A stretch of 64,000 bases of DNA from Tyto alba (lineage: Eukaryota; Chordata; Aves; Strigiformes; Tytonidae), in NCBI RefSeq assembly GCF_018691265.1, contig NW_024881330.1, forward strand, positions 15,189,386-15,253,385, in the 5' to 3' direction. The position numbers and the translations under genes are program-made. The notes under the pieces were generated by a model. It had not been told where the DNA came from. It saw only the letters and a list, made by a program, of their open reading frames with translations, and ran no database searches. Below, in pieces: positions 11,561-22,800 of the stretch (position 1 is the first letter of the stretch; the number at the start of each line of letters is the position of its first letter).

Positions 11561-14500
11561 AAAAGCATGGGAAAAACACAGTATTAGGCTTGAGTAAAAT
11601 GGTTTAGGTGCTGAGCTCTAACAGATCATAAATCCTGAATAGTCAGACACCATTTCCTGTGGTCCTGGCTCCATCCACTTCATGTAGAAACCTAAGGTAC
11701 TTTACCTACCACAGTGAATTTCCTTTGGCTAGCATTGAAACCAGTGATATAGCCCAAATTGCTAATTATAACGAGAATATTTTTTCTACAAAACACAGCT
11801 GTAATATTTGAGTTAATGCAGGGTCAAGCTTGTGTCTGCGTGGCATGGTGCAGAGCTGTATGGACCTACCTGCCAGGTTTCCTGTGTGGGATAGTCTTTT
11901 TTGTTTGGCTTGGCCTATGAGTTAGGCTTCTTGGCAAAATTTATTAACCGGGACCTAGTGCTGCAGGAATGGGCTGCACAAGCACCTGATCACACTTATG
12001 CCTGGCTAGCTTGAACATCTGTGCTGTGCTCCTCTGCTGTCCCTCTTCTGTAGTTAGCAAAGGAACAGCCACCCCAGGTCCCCATGTTTTAACTAGTATA
12101 GCCTTGCCCAATGTTACATGAATACATAGTGGGTAGAAGGGTTGGTTTTGTTTATTTTTTCTATTTAAGAAAGGATGAAGCTGATGTGGGGTAGGAGAGG
12201 AAGAGGATGGAGGAACTGGGTAGTTCCAGCCTTTCCACTGCAGAAACCCAACACAAGTTCCTCACTCGCTTCCCTTGTCTGTGCAGCCAGAGACTGTGAC
12301 AGTCATTCCTTCCTGTACATGAAGCATGCTCCAGGATTACTTATAACTCACAGTCTCCTAAAACAGACCAATTTCAATTTAGACATGCATTCCCTGATTT
12401 TGTATGTGAAGGAGAGTGCCTGGTTGAATCTCAGGCAGAGCCTGATCCTTCAGCAAAGTATTGCTTTTACCTGCTCCCAGCTCGGAGTTTCCTCCTAAAG
12501 AACAGGAAAATGGCCTGTTCATGATGATTGTGGCATTAAGTACACCTCTGGATTTTGTCAGCCAGTGGTTTCAGTATGGCTGGAGGTTTCCAGAATTTGG
12601 ACCCTCAGTCTGGCAAGCATGTTTTGCTGACTTTTTGGGTCAGAAGTAAAGATGAGGTGTGGGGAGGGTATCAGTGTGACTATGCCTACCCACAGGGATG
12701 TTACTGTGACACTTCTGTATGACTAGTAAGAACTGACCTGCTGAGGCTAGCAGACCTGGGCTTGAACTAAAAGGTATTACTTTTCTTCAAGAAATTTTGC
12801 CTTAAATTAGTCATTAATTCTTTAGCATTACCCATTAATGAATCTAAAGCCAAAGTGTTTAGTTTAGTGAGTTTATTACTATAGATCCTAAAAAGTATAA
12901 TTCTGCTTGATTTGGGGGAATATCAATTCCTAGGAAGGGAACAATTCAGGATGAGTTTTGTTGGGCTAAGTGAACCTGCTTGCCCAAACACTCTCATAGT
13001 GTAGTAGAGGAGCAATTAAAAAAAATATGGTCCCACCCCTTCACTCATGGTCTGAATAGTTCTCTGGAGGCTGTGTAGCAACACAGATAATTTACTGCTG
13101 GTAGCAACAGGTAGTTTTCTGGAGGAACAAGTAGCAGAGAAACTGGATTACAAGAGTGGTTCTGAGTCACAGTCTCCTGGGATGCTCCTGCGTTGGTCAT
13201 TGCTCAGAGATGAGCTTGGAGTCTAACAACCAGATAAATGGGTTGGAGGATTTTCCTGTTGAGGGTGAGGTTGAGGAATTATGACTGTTGTCCAGTTGCC
13301 TTTGCAGTGCTGTACACAGCAGTAGAAGGGAGACTTGGAGCTGACCCTCTGCATTACTAGCTGGTGGCACATCCAGCTCTTCATATACTCAGAGAAAGAC
13401 TATGTGCAACTAGTGCTCAGAGTGATCTGCAGGGTACATTGCTGCACTGTGCCTAGTGTCTAGCATTCTCCTTAGTCTCCAGATATCACTCAATTTTTAG
13501 TGTCAAGTGGGAAAGAAAATCTATAGATCTCCATTGCAGGGGCCCTGGGGTTTCTCTTGACATCTCCTGCTGTGAGAGAGGGTGAACCATGACTAAGAGC
13601 AGGCTCACTTCTGAAGGCAAAATCATTGCTGTGTCTGAAGAAAAGAGCTCCTTTGGTATTATCAAAGATATGAAAATGTGATCCATTGTGGGCATACTGA
13701 CATGAAGATCTGAGTAGTTGGGCACTGACAACAAAGCCTTCATGCTTACTGCTCATCATTTGTGGAGAGTCCCACTGAAATGCATGAGTAAGTCGCTCAA
13801 CCGTACCTGAATCTGGGTTCTTGGGGGATGAAGCCTGTTTTATAGCTGCTTCCTGTGTTGTAAAGGCACAGGTGATTTTAGCATTAGGCATCAAGCGTCA
13901 CTGGCTACTGAGTTAGGGAGTTGACATGTTCCTAGAATCACTTGTTAAACCAGCAGTGCACATTGGTATAGCAGATACTACATGTGCCTGTTTACAGCCT
14001 ACAACAATGGTGTTGCTTCCTTTGCATTGTTCTCTTTGTGCTAGACTTTTCTATGTTTTTCGCAAATTTTGGGGGACATCAGAGGCTAGAATTGCTCCAT
14101 CTATTCTCAGGTTGCCCACAAGCTGTGCAGGTTTCCATGTGGAAGTGCTAAGATAATTCCTCACACCTCAGACCAGCTTGACGGACGATAGAGTTGGAAG
14201 CAGAGATAAGCGAGTCCTCCCCTGCATATCAGGCAATATAATTGCACAGCCAAATTAAGGAGAGTATACGTAAGTTTGAAATTGGCTGTACTTTGCACGG
14301 AAGATTCAACCAGATGACCTCCAAAGATCCCTTCCAACTTAAATTACTCTATGATTCTAACAAAAGAAGGATTTTCTCAAGAGAAACTGCAAATCTGTTC
14401 TCCCAGCTCTGACGTCACCAAGGAAATTACTGGGAGTTCCTGTGAAGGCCAAAGATGAGTAAAGATCACACTCTTTGTGGAGTTTGCAAAGCACATCAGT

Positions 14501-14826
14501 GATTAATATACCAGTGAGCTTACTATTTCTGGCATTAGTGAAATCATACCTCTGTGTGCTCTAAACCTGCCCCTAAATTACACATAGAAATGCCCGCCCT
14601 AAATTGCACAAAGAAATGAAATAAAAATTCACAGCTTGCTGGATGCCTCCTGCAGACCTGTGCTGACTTTATAGACACTGCCATCTTAACAGTAGCTACT
14701 CTTGCTTAGCCCAGTGAGGTGAAGGCTGGATTGAGCCCTGTCCCTGTTGTCTACTCTCCCTGCAGTGGGTGAATGAGGAGGGGTTATTGTATGTACAGCA
14801 GGTGCCAGGCACATTCTGCGGCCCTT
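11561..14826 (-). other. COLEC10 3' flank, possible 3' UTR
   Basis: No coding exon was recognised; a 134-codon minus-strand frame at 13490-13894 has no visible relatives. The COLEC10 3' UTR must start at 14826. Candidate polyadenylation hexamers on the minus strand are AATAAA overlapping the stop (14831-14826), TATAAA (14673-14668) and AATAAA (12877-12872). None can be chosen by eye. The CR1 3' end at 14301-14358 lies inside. Confidence 0.5.
14301..14358 (+). mobile_element. CR1 3'-end fragment
   Basis: Reads CAGATGACCTCCAAAGATCC, then CTTCCAACTTAAATTACTCT and ATGATTCT, the conserved 3' terminus of avian CR1 elements, on the plus strand. How far it extends to the left is unclear; it may begin some tens of bases earlier. 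Confidence 0.85.
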
Positions 14827-15218
14827 TTATTTCCTCTTCTTGAGGAATTCACAGACAAAGTAGATGGTGACTTGGCACTCGGAGTCATTCCACTCTCCCG
14901 TGCTGAGCATTTCCACACAGTCTTCACGGCCAGTGGGGTCGTGGGGCTTCCCTTCCTTCCAGTTACTGTAGTTCTGCAGTGGGCTGTTGTCTGCATACAT
15001 GAACTGTCCTTCTTTTTCCATGTCATTCAGCCCAATGAAGGCTCGGAAGAGGCCGCTGTTGGAGATGTAGTCGGCAATCAGGGCATTGGTTGCCTCATCT
15101 TTAGGCATGGCCAGTGTTCCTCCTCTGTCTCTGCAGTGGACCAAGGCTTCTCTGTAATTCTTCTCTTCTTTCACGATGTAATAGAATTTTTCATCTGTCT
15201 CCCTGATACCTGCTATAA
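14827..15218 (-). CDS. COLEC10: COLEC10 coding exon 6: C-type lectin domain and stop
   Basis: Encodes residues 148-277, starting VIAGIRETDEKFYYIV and ending CEFLKKRK, then TAA at 14829-14827. It carries the whole carbohydrate-recognition domain: four canonical cysteines, the FIGLND and NYSNW segments, Glu246, and WND at 257-259. At the position of the EPN/EPS/QPD motif the codons AAG CCC CAC give Lys-Pro-His (238-240), removing two side chains that normally bind calcium site 2. The acceptor tract is T- and C-rich and ends TTAAAG/TT. A long plus-strand reading frame over this exon is a shadow. The stop lies inside an AATAAA hexamer. Confidence 0.97.
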
Positions 15219-16819
15219 CTTTAAGGGGGGAAAAAAATTGCTTAATGGCATGTCAACAAATATTGAAGTTGCTTCTGTTCCAATATGACAATGAGATTAT
15301 TTTTACATTAGAATTAATAAAAGGGAGAGAGGAAAAGTATTCCCACCACTGAATTTGTGATGAACAATGAGGACATGGTCAGAGTCTGATGCTACTAATG
15401 GGACTGACAAGCACCTTTCACAGTTAGGACAAGAACTATTCAGTCATGATTGGCATATATCTCCTGTGGCACTTTTCACTTCATGGATATCTAATACTAA
15501 TCAAATTAAGGCATGCTAAATGGTCAAATTACAATGTCTAACTCTGGATCATCCCCATTGCTTTGAATGTTTTTGAATACAAATTGTGAAAGAGTGCCCT
15601 GGGATCGAAACAGGGTTACATATAGCTTTTCAGGCCCTTTCCATGTAGAGGAAAATCAGTGTGACTGCTAAAATCAGATATTTTAAATACAGCCTGATAT
15701 TCAGAGCTGCTGTAGCCACTAAGTGGCATTGACTAGGAAGAAAACTATGTGCTCATCGGCTTTAAAAGGCAAACTTCTGAACCAGCATGTATTCTAGTGA
15801 ATTAAGCAGTGCCAAGGAGCATGCCCGAGCAGCTGGAAGTTGATTGTCCATGCTGATGGATTGCTGGAATGGTTCTGAGCAGAGCTTAGGCCTGGGGCAA
15901 CTAACACTCTCACAAACAATTCAGGAGTTGCCCAGACACAGTTTAGGAGTTAGTGGAGGGACACTCCTGATAATATGGCATTCAGTTTTGTAGGATTTAT
16001 AATATAGATGAATGATTTTGTGTTCTGGTTGCCCACAGTGTCAGAGGCTAGTCTCAAATACATTTAATTTACTGATACAGTCCTAGTCCTAGAAGCAGTG
16101 GTGAAGCCTTCTCAAAATCTCTGCTATGTCAGGAAACATGCTTCCTTTCTTTCAGTGGGGGCAGTTTGCACAGTTCACCTGACAGCGCTGCCTGCAAACC
16201 TGGCGTCTTATAACCCCTGTCTTTGAGTGTTGGTCCCTTGTGACAGGAGAATGATGCTTGCACTGAGGGGAGCACTTGGAGTACAGTGTCTGCAGCCTTC
16301 CCGTGCAGCAGAAAAATCAAGAGGTTTTCCTGTCTCTCTAGAGCAGATTGGCACAAACTTTTTCCTTTTGTTGCCTGAGTGGCTGCTGAGCCTGAGCAGA
16401 CTGATGGTGCAGAGGCAGTTAGCAAGCCATGCCTTGTGCTTTTCATGATTCTTTCCATTGTGCTGTTGATAATTTCTGTATTGCTTTTGCTTTTAGTCAA
16501 CTGCTGCTTATATCAGGTGTAAGACCTGCTTTTCTGTATGTTTTTGGAGTGCCTTACACAGTGGAACCGTCTCTCTGGGTCATCTATGGATGCTGCCATA
16601 AAGCAGCAATGGTAGAAGAACAGCAATGATACATGTTACAGGAGCCAAATAAATCACATCAAATACATAAGGATCCTTACCATTCTTTACGAACTTGATG
16701 GACGTGTTAAGACGAGCAACATTGATATTTAGTTGTCCAACAACTCTGCGGTATCTTCCACAGTCACAGACAGTGCCTGATGCAATACAAAGCATAGAGG
16801 ATTTATCTGTTTAAAAGCA

Positions 16820-16866
<47 letters not shown>

Positions 16867-19800
16867 ATGGAAGGTGATCTGTAGCCCACTGCCAAACCTT
16901 CTGAAGACTTGACCTCCACTTGTGGAGAGCTAGTCTCACCCTGCCCTGCTGACCATAATTCTGTTGATCAAAGTGCTTAATATTTTGGCTCTGTACACTC
17001 CCTTGCTAACTGGCTTAACCCCCCCTGCTTTTAAAAATGCAGATAGAAGAGTTTGCCATCTTCTTTCCACCCATATTAGTGTGGGATTTGCACATCCTCT
17101 GCCCCTCTCATTATTGATTCTATCTAGCTGCAGAGATGAGGCTTGTCATGGTGATCACTACAGCGTTGCATCTGAATGCCAAAGGTCTACCTTGGTACCT
17201 GTAAACAGCACAGGTTCCTTGGCCTTCTAATAGAAGCAGCAGCAGCATCCATGAAATGTGGAACTGCAGCTTTCTCAGCGAAGGAGTTTTGTGAGTATGC
17301 ATAAAGGTAGGATTGGCAAAACTTTGGTAGAAGGACTAAGTTAGTGAATTGCTGCATGCAGCTGTGGTACAGCAGAAATAGTCGATACCAACTCAAATAA
17401 TCAAAAACTTTCAAGCACTGAAGTCTCAGTTATATTTTTGTTGGTAAACTGAAATTTGGCTTGGTATAGGTTTTGTTTGTTCCTGTTATTCTCAGGAAGA
17501 AAATAAGTTGCTGATGGCTTCCCATTAAGAACCAAATTAGCATTGCATATGAAATCTTGTAAAAATAAACAGAACTGTACATTCAAGGTGGGAAAACATT
17601 TAAGGTTATTAGGACTGAGAAGAACTTTCTGGGTCATCAGATCCAATTCTCCTCCTGTAAGCAAATGCACTGCATTAATTTGATAACAGATTACACTCTA
17701 CCTAAAATCACTTATTTTTTCATTTTTCATGCTCCAATTAGGAAACTCTTCAGGGACTTCATTCCTCCAGTATTCAGAAACTTTATTCTAGTTTACAGTA
17801 TAAATGTACTGTTGGCCTGTCTATGTGTTAATTTTTATGATTGCCCATTAACTGAGGTAACTCTTCATATTTTGTGTATGTTGGTATATTCATAGGCATC
17901 TGTCATGTCCCTACCCAAGCCTTCATTTTGCTAAACAAAACTTTTTCAGTCTCTTCCCATTCATTTCATCTATTCTCATGTTTTTCCATAGGTCTCAAAA
18001 TTTTATGAAACTGCAGACAAACCAGCCCTGAAATCAAAGACCGAGTAGATTTGGCCATTCTGCAGAAAAGGAGACATAGCATACCTGCTTTTCCCTTTTT
18101 TCCAGAAACTCCCAGTAAGCCTTTGGCTCCTTTGTCACCTGAATAAAGAGGAAAATATATTCTCAGATCTCAGACGGTGCACATGTCAGGGGAGCCTATT
18201 TGAAAACCTGTTTAATAATATACTAACGGTGTGCTTCTGATAGAAAGACCTGAGGTACTGTACTGGTAGATGTGCCAAGTCAAACACACCACGATTAATT
18301 TTCGTGTATGGAAATAAGGAGAACCCTTTAATAGCTAACTCACTGATAACACAGGCATCTTGTGTGCTGCTGGTTCCTGGTACCACTTTAAATAGCAACT
18401 GCAAAATGATTCTGAGAGGCTGAAAGCACTCAAGAAATCTGCAGGAGATGAGACCTGGCTTTTCTTGTTGCCTTTCAGGACAGATCCCTTCCCTGGGTTC
18501 AGTAGCTCCATGACAGCATGAGGCACCAGCTGAGGCTGATGTGCACTAAGCCACTGAATTCATGTGTGCAACAGATGATGTGTGCGGGCAGCAGTTAGTA
18601 CCTGCATGAAATGAGGTCAGTAAGGAGCAGCATTTCATTTCAGATATAGTTCATGGAAATGTGATTTATTTTCATCCACCTGCTTTCCTCTTCTTCTGTA
18701 AATCATAAAAATGATAGAAATACTTCTCCAAATGCTGTGCTACTATATACGTGGAGGTGATTAGCTTTTTAAAAAATCTCAGCTGTAATTTAGATCAGAA
18801 ACAGCTGGTTTTTATCTTAAATTCTTGTCAGCTCTTTTGTGAATTAAAACCCTCAGAGGTCAAAAAATACTAATGCTTGCTCTGCCTTGTTGATGGCCTT
18901 GTTTTGATGTGCTTTTTCTTTTATATGGCTGTGGTTTTTAAAAGAAATTAGGAGTTGGCTGTCATTTTAATTAGCATTGTTTGATACTGCACACTTAGAA
19001 GCTGAAATTTCAGGGTTGCTTCATTAAGAACTTGAATGTTTAATGGTAGATTTGAACAGTGACTTAGTGACCTTTGCTTCTGCAAATAAAGAAAAAAACC
19101 GAGAAAAACTGGAAGGGGGCAATAAATTGTACATTCAAGTTGAGAGAGAGCTTGATTTAAAGGCTCAGAACATTGGTTTACTTACAGATAAACAGTTTGT
19201 GGGATTCTTAAATTCTGGTCTCGTTTGGTGATTGAAGACATTTTAGGAGATAACCATCCGTGTTTTCAGTTGTCTAGGTCGTTCTGAAAATTGCTCCCCC
19301 AGGCCAAATTCTTTTGTTCTTCTCTGATAGTGAGGCTGGCTAGAGGCCATCGAAGGCTTATTAAAAACATTGGCGTGAGAAGCTCCCTGGGGAGATTGTT
19401 CCACCCACATGCTTGGGTTGATGTGCTGGTTAGAGACCAGTTTCCCCGGGGACAGTGGAGTGAGTACCTGCTCAGCTTTCAAGGCAGGTCTCCTTGTGAC
19501 AGAAGTAATATTCCTTCTTAAGTAGCTCTTTAGGAATACTGGGAAGGAATGCCTGATCCTCTTCTCAGATGACTAGAGCATAATTTCATTACATTATTGC
19601 CCAGGTAGACTTGGAGTCTACCTTGACTTGCAAGTAGTTGTTGTCCCTGGTTACATGAGTGCTTTCTTTAAACTCCTAAAATCCTTTCCTTACTGAGCTG
19701 TCCTGTGCATTGCTCACTCACATGTCCCACAGCAGTGCAGGTGACAAGGTGTGACATCCTTAGCAGCAGCAGAATACTGACTTAGGCCTTCAGCATTCAA

Positions 19801-22800
19801 AACAGAGGTACAAATTTGGCTTTCTCGTTTAGATCATTCAGAAGATTTTCTTCACAAGGGCTGGATTTCTCCCTTCTTTTATTATCAGAGAGGCTTGATT
19901 TCTTAACTCATAAAGCAAATTATTTTAGTGAAGTTGGATATATTGCACATGGGAAATAAAACAAGAATATCTCAGTTAGCTCTCATCACCAATCTTTATG
20001 CATAACTTTATTTGGAGAGCATTGGTCACAGCCGTTATTTGATATTACTCCATACCTGGAACACTCACAAAACACATATTTACCTTGAGGGAAAAAACAA
20101 GAAAATTCCCAGGCCAGAGCTTACCCTTTCCACCAATTGGACCAATTTTCCCAAGCATTCCCTGGTCACCAACATCCCCGACAGGTCCTTTGTTTCCTAA
20201 GAGAAGAAATAAAGAGGAAATGAATATGAATGGTTCCTGTAATTTCTTTGCCAAGACACTAATCTCTTTATTGCTGCTATTTTTCCTGAGCATGGCCAGT
20301 TTGCATGTGTGGCGAAGTCGAAATTAGCGGAGCCCTGAGAATAGCTGGAGGACAGTGCAGATCTCTGCTACTGTAGGATACAACAGTAGGACATTGCAAG
20401 GCACCTTAATAGAACTACCTGTTCAAATGCCCAGAAATAACATGTTTTCTTACAGAAAGTACAAACAAGAACTTCTAGTAAGTATTCAGATACTGATTTT
20501 ACTTCACAGCCAAACCAGACCAACAGCAGGCTTTATTTGTTTTGTTTTGTTTTTGTCTACCCTAGACAAAAGCCTTTCCTTCTTCCTTGAGGTAGAGTTC
20601 TCATGGCTTTGCTGGGAATCCTTCTCAAAGCAGGACTGCAAATAGAGAGCTACTAGATTTGCTGTATGTGCTTTCCCAGTCCTCAGACCCTCAAAATAAT
20701 GGATGCCTTTTTAATTGATTAATCATTTAAGTTCTAAAATAGCTTGCTAATGATGGCAGCCCAATTTAGGGAATTTCAGTTTGCACACTGAATCACTAAG
20801 ATGCTTCGTGAATGGTTGGTTACCCAATTCCCTTGTATCTTACCTGATTTTTTTTTTTTTTTTAACTAAGAAGCAAAATCATGTGAATGCATTTAAAAAT
20901 GGAAAAGTTTTTTTATTATAACAGTACTAACAGTGTGATTTTAAAGTTTCTGTAAAAGTAAAATCTTTCCTGATTAGTCTTAAACCACTGCTGAGGAAGA
21001 AAGACCATGCATATGTATTATCATTAAACTTTAATGATAAATTAAGCTTTTGAATTAAAGAATGCAAACAAGGCTGACACCATCACATCTGGTGCCTCCA
21101 AATGCTCTTCCCAACTCACACTGTGGATATGGGATATGTTTAATAGAGCCAAGTCCTGAGACATCTGCGACTCCTTGTTCTCAGCTCAGATGCTGTTTGA
21201 GCAGAGGAACTTTCTCAGTGTATGCCTCTGCTTTTCTGCAAAATAGGGACAACTGAGGCCAAATGTTGTTGAGCATCCTGATGTATTACCAGGAAATAAC
21301 TTTCCAAATTCAGTTTCAGCTAAAGGATCATTTCAGAAAGAGAGCAGTAATCTTTCTAATTATACATATGATCTCAGTAATGATTATATGTATGATCTGG
21401 GTCTTGTGGATCACATTCATGACAGCCATTTGGGAGAGCAGCAGTAAATGTACTGGTTTATTACATGACTTTATTGCCATGTATAACTCTCTTATGTATT
21501 GGTAGGAATTGCACCAAGCTCTCTGAGTATCATGAGGTTCACTGATTAATGTTTGACAGGATTGTGAAATACACTGGTGCAACAGGAATGAAAAGCACTA
21601 AACATCACTGATCATATGCACCAGTATAGTTGTGTATAATGTTATTTAGATACCAGTAATAGCCAACAAACTGTCATAAATACCTTTTGGTCCTTTTGGT
21701 CCAACCTTTCCTTGTTTGCCCACTTCTCCTCTATCTCCTTTTTCACCTTCATCCCCTTCCAAAAAACAGAAAATAAAGCATCATGGTACATTTCTCTTAG
21801 TGCAGCAGGTGCAACTGTACATCCTCAGAAAGTAAAGTTCAGAGGTTTTTTTTTTTCTCCTACTAATTTCTTTCTATTTATATTGAAGGCACAGTAGCCA
21901 TGGGATAAATTTCCAGAGAAGAGCTGATGAATCTGACCATCATCAGGAAAAGCTAAAAACTTTCCCTTTTGGAGATGATATTCCAACATGAGAATAACAC
22001 AATACCAATTTCCAGTCCTACCCTTTAAGCCCTATTATCTATAAAGCAGATAAATAAGCAGATCTTTCTCCGTTGGGAAACCTGTACACACACGGAAGAA
22101 CTGCCAGGGGAAGCGATAGGAATTTATAAATTGTTCCTAGTGACTGTTCATAGTGACTGTGTTTAAGGTATGCAGATGCTTTTGGAATGGGAGGAATGTA
22201 AATATGTTGAAATAGATCTTAACATTAGCACTTAGTATGGAAGAAGTTTGCCTTCAGTGACAGGCAGTGGCAGGTGACATTTATATGTTCATAAAACAAA
22301 CATGTTTTGGAATTACTCTGATGCTTTATTTTGAAAATGTCATAGAGTATCTGTAAGAGGTAAAACCACTGCATTTATTACAGTAGTGCAGAGACTTCTT
22401 CAAATGACATCAAGACCCTATTACACAGGTTCCTGTATAGTAATGCGTAAGTACTCTTACTATTGTAAGAGACAGCGTCTCATTGAGCAGCTTACAGTCT
22501 AAAGGAGCAAGACAGCAACTAGTAGAAGAGAAATGTTATGTCCTTCTTTAGGCAGCATACAGTTTTGCTTCACATTATGCAGGAAATTAGAGGCACAACT
22601 AAAGTTGATTTTCTTATCTTCTACTTATCAGTTTTGAGCCAAAGCCCAAGAACATCTTTCCTCTGTTTTTTTTTTTTTTTTTTTTTTTTTTTAGACAAAT
22701 GCTGAGGGAGGACAACCCCTGCATCCTTTTGCACCAAACCACCAGTACTGAATACAGGCAGCCTCCCAAAGCCTTCCCCCTGTCCCCTACCCTTGTCTGC

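Noticed and set aside
13490..13894. 134-codon minus-strand reading frame downstream of COLEC10
   Set aside because: Considered as an extra exon or small gene. No known domain, no clear splice partner, and COLEC10 already ends with a proper stop at 14827.
1..14826. MAL2 exons on the minus strand
   Set aside because: Expected from mammalian order downstream of COLEC10, but no MARVEL-type membrane exon or GC-rich first exon is visible.
14773..15288. 171-codon plus-strand reading frame, the longest in the window
   Set aside because: It lies antisense over COLEC10 exon 6, whose frame, splice phase and motifs are clear. The plus-strand frame is a shadow.
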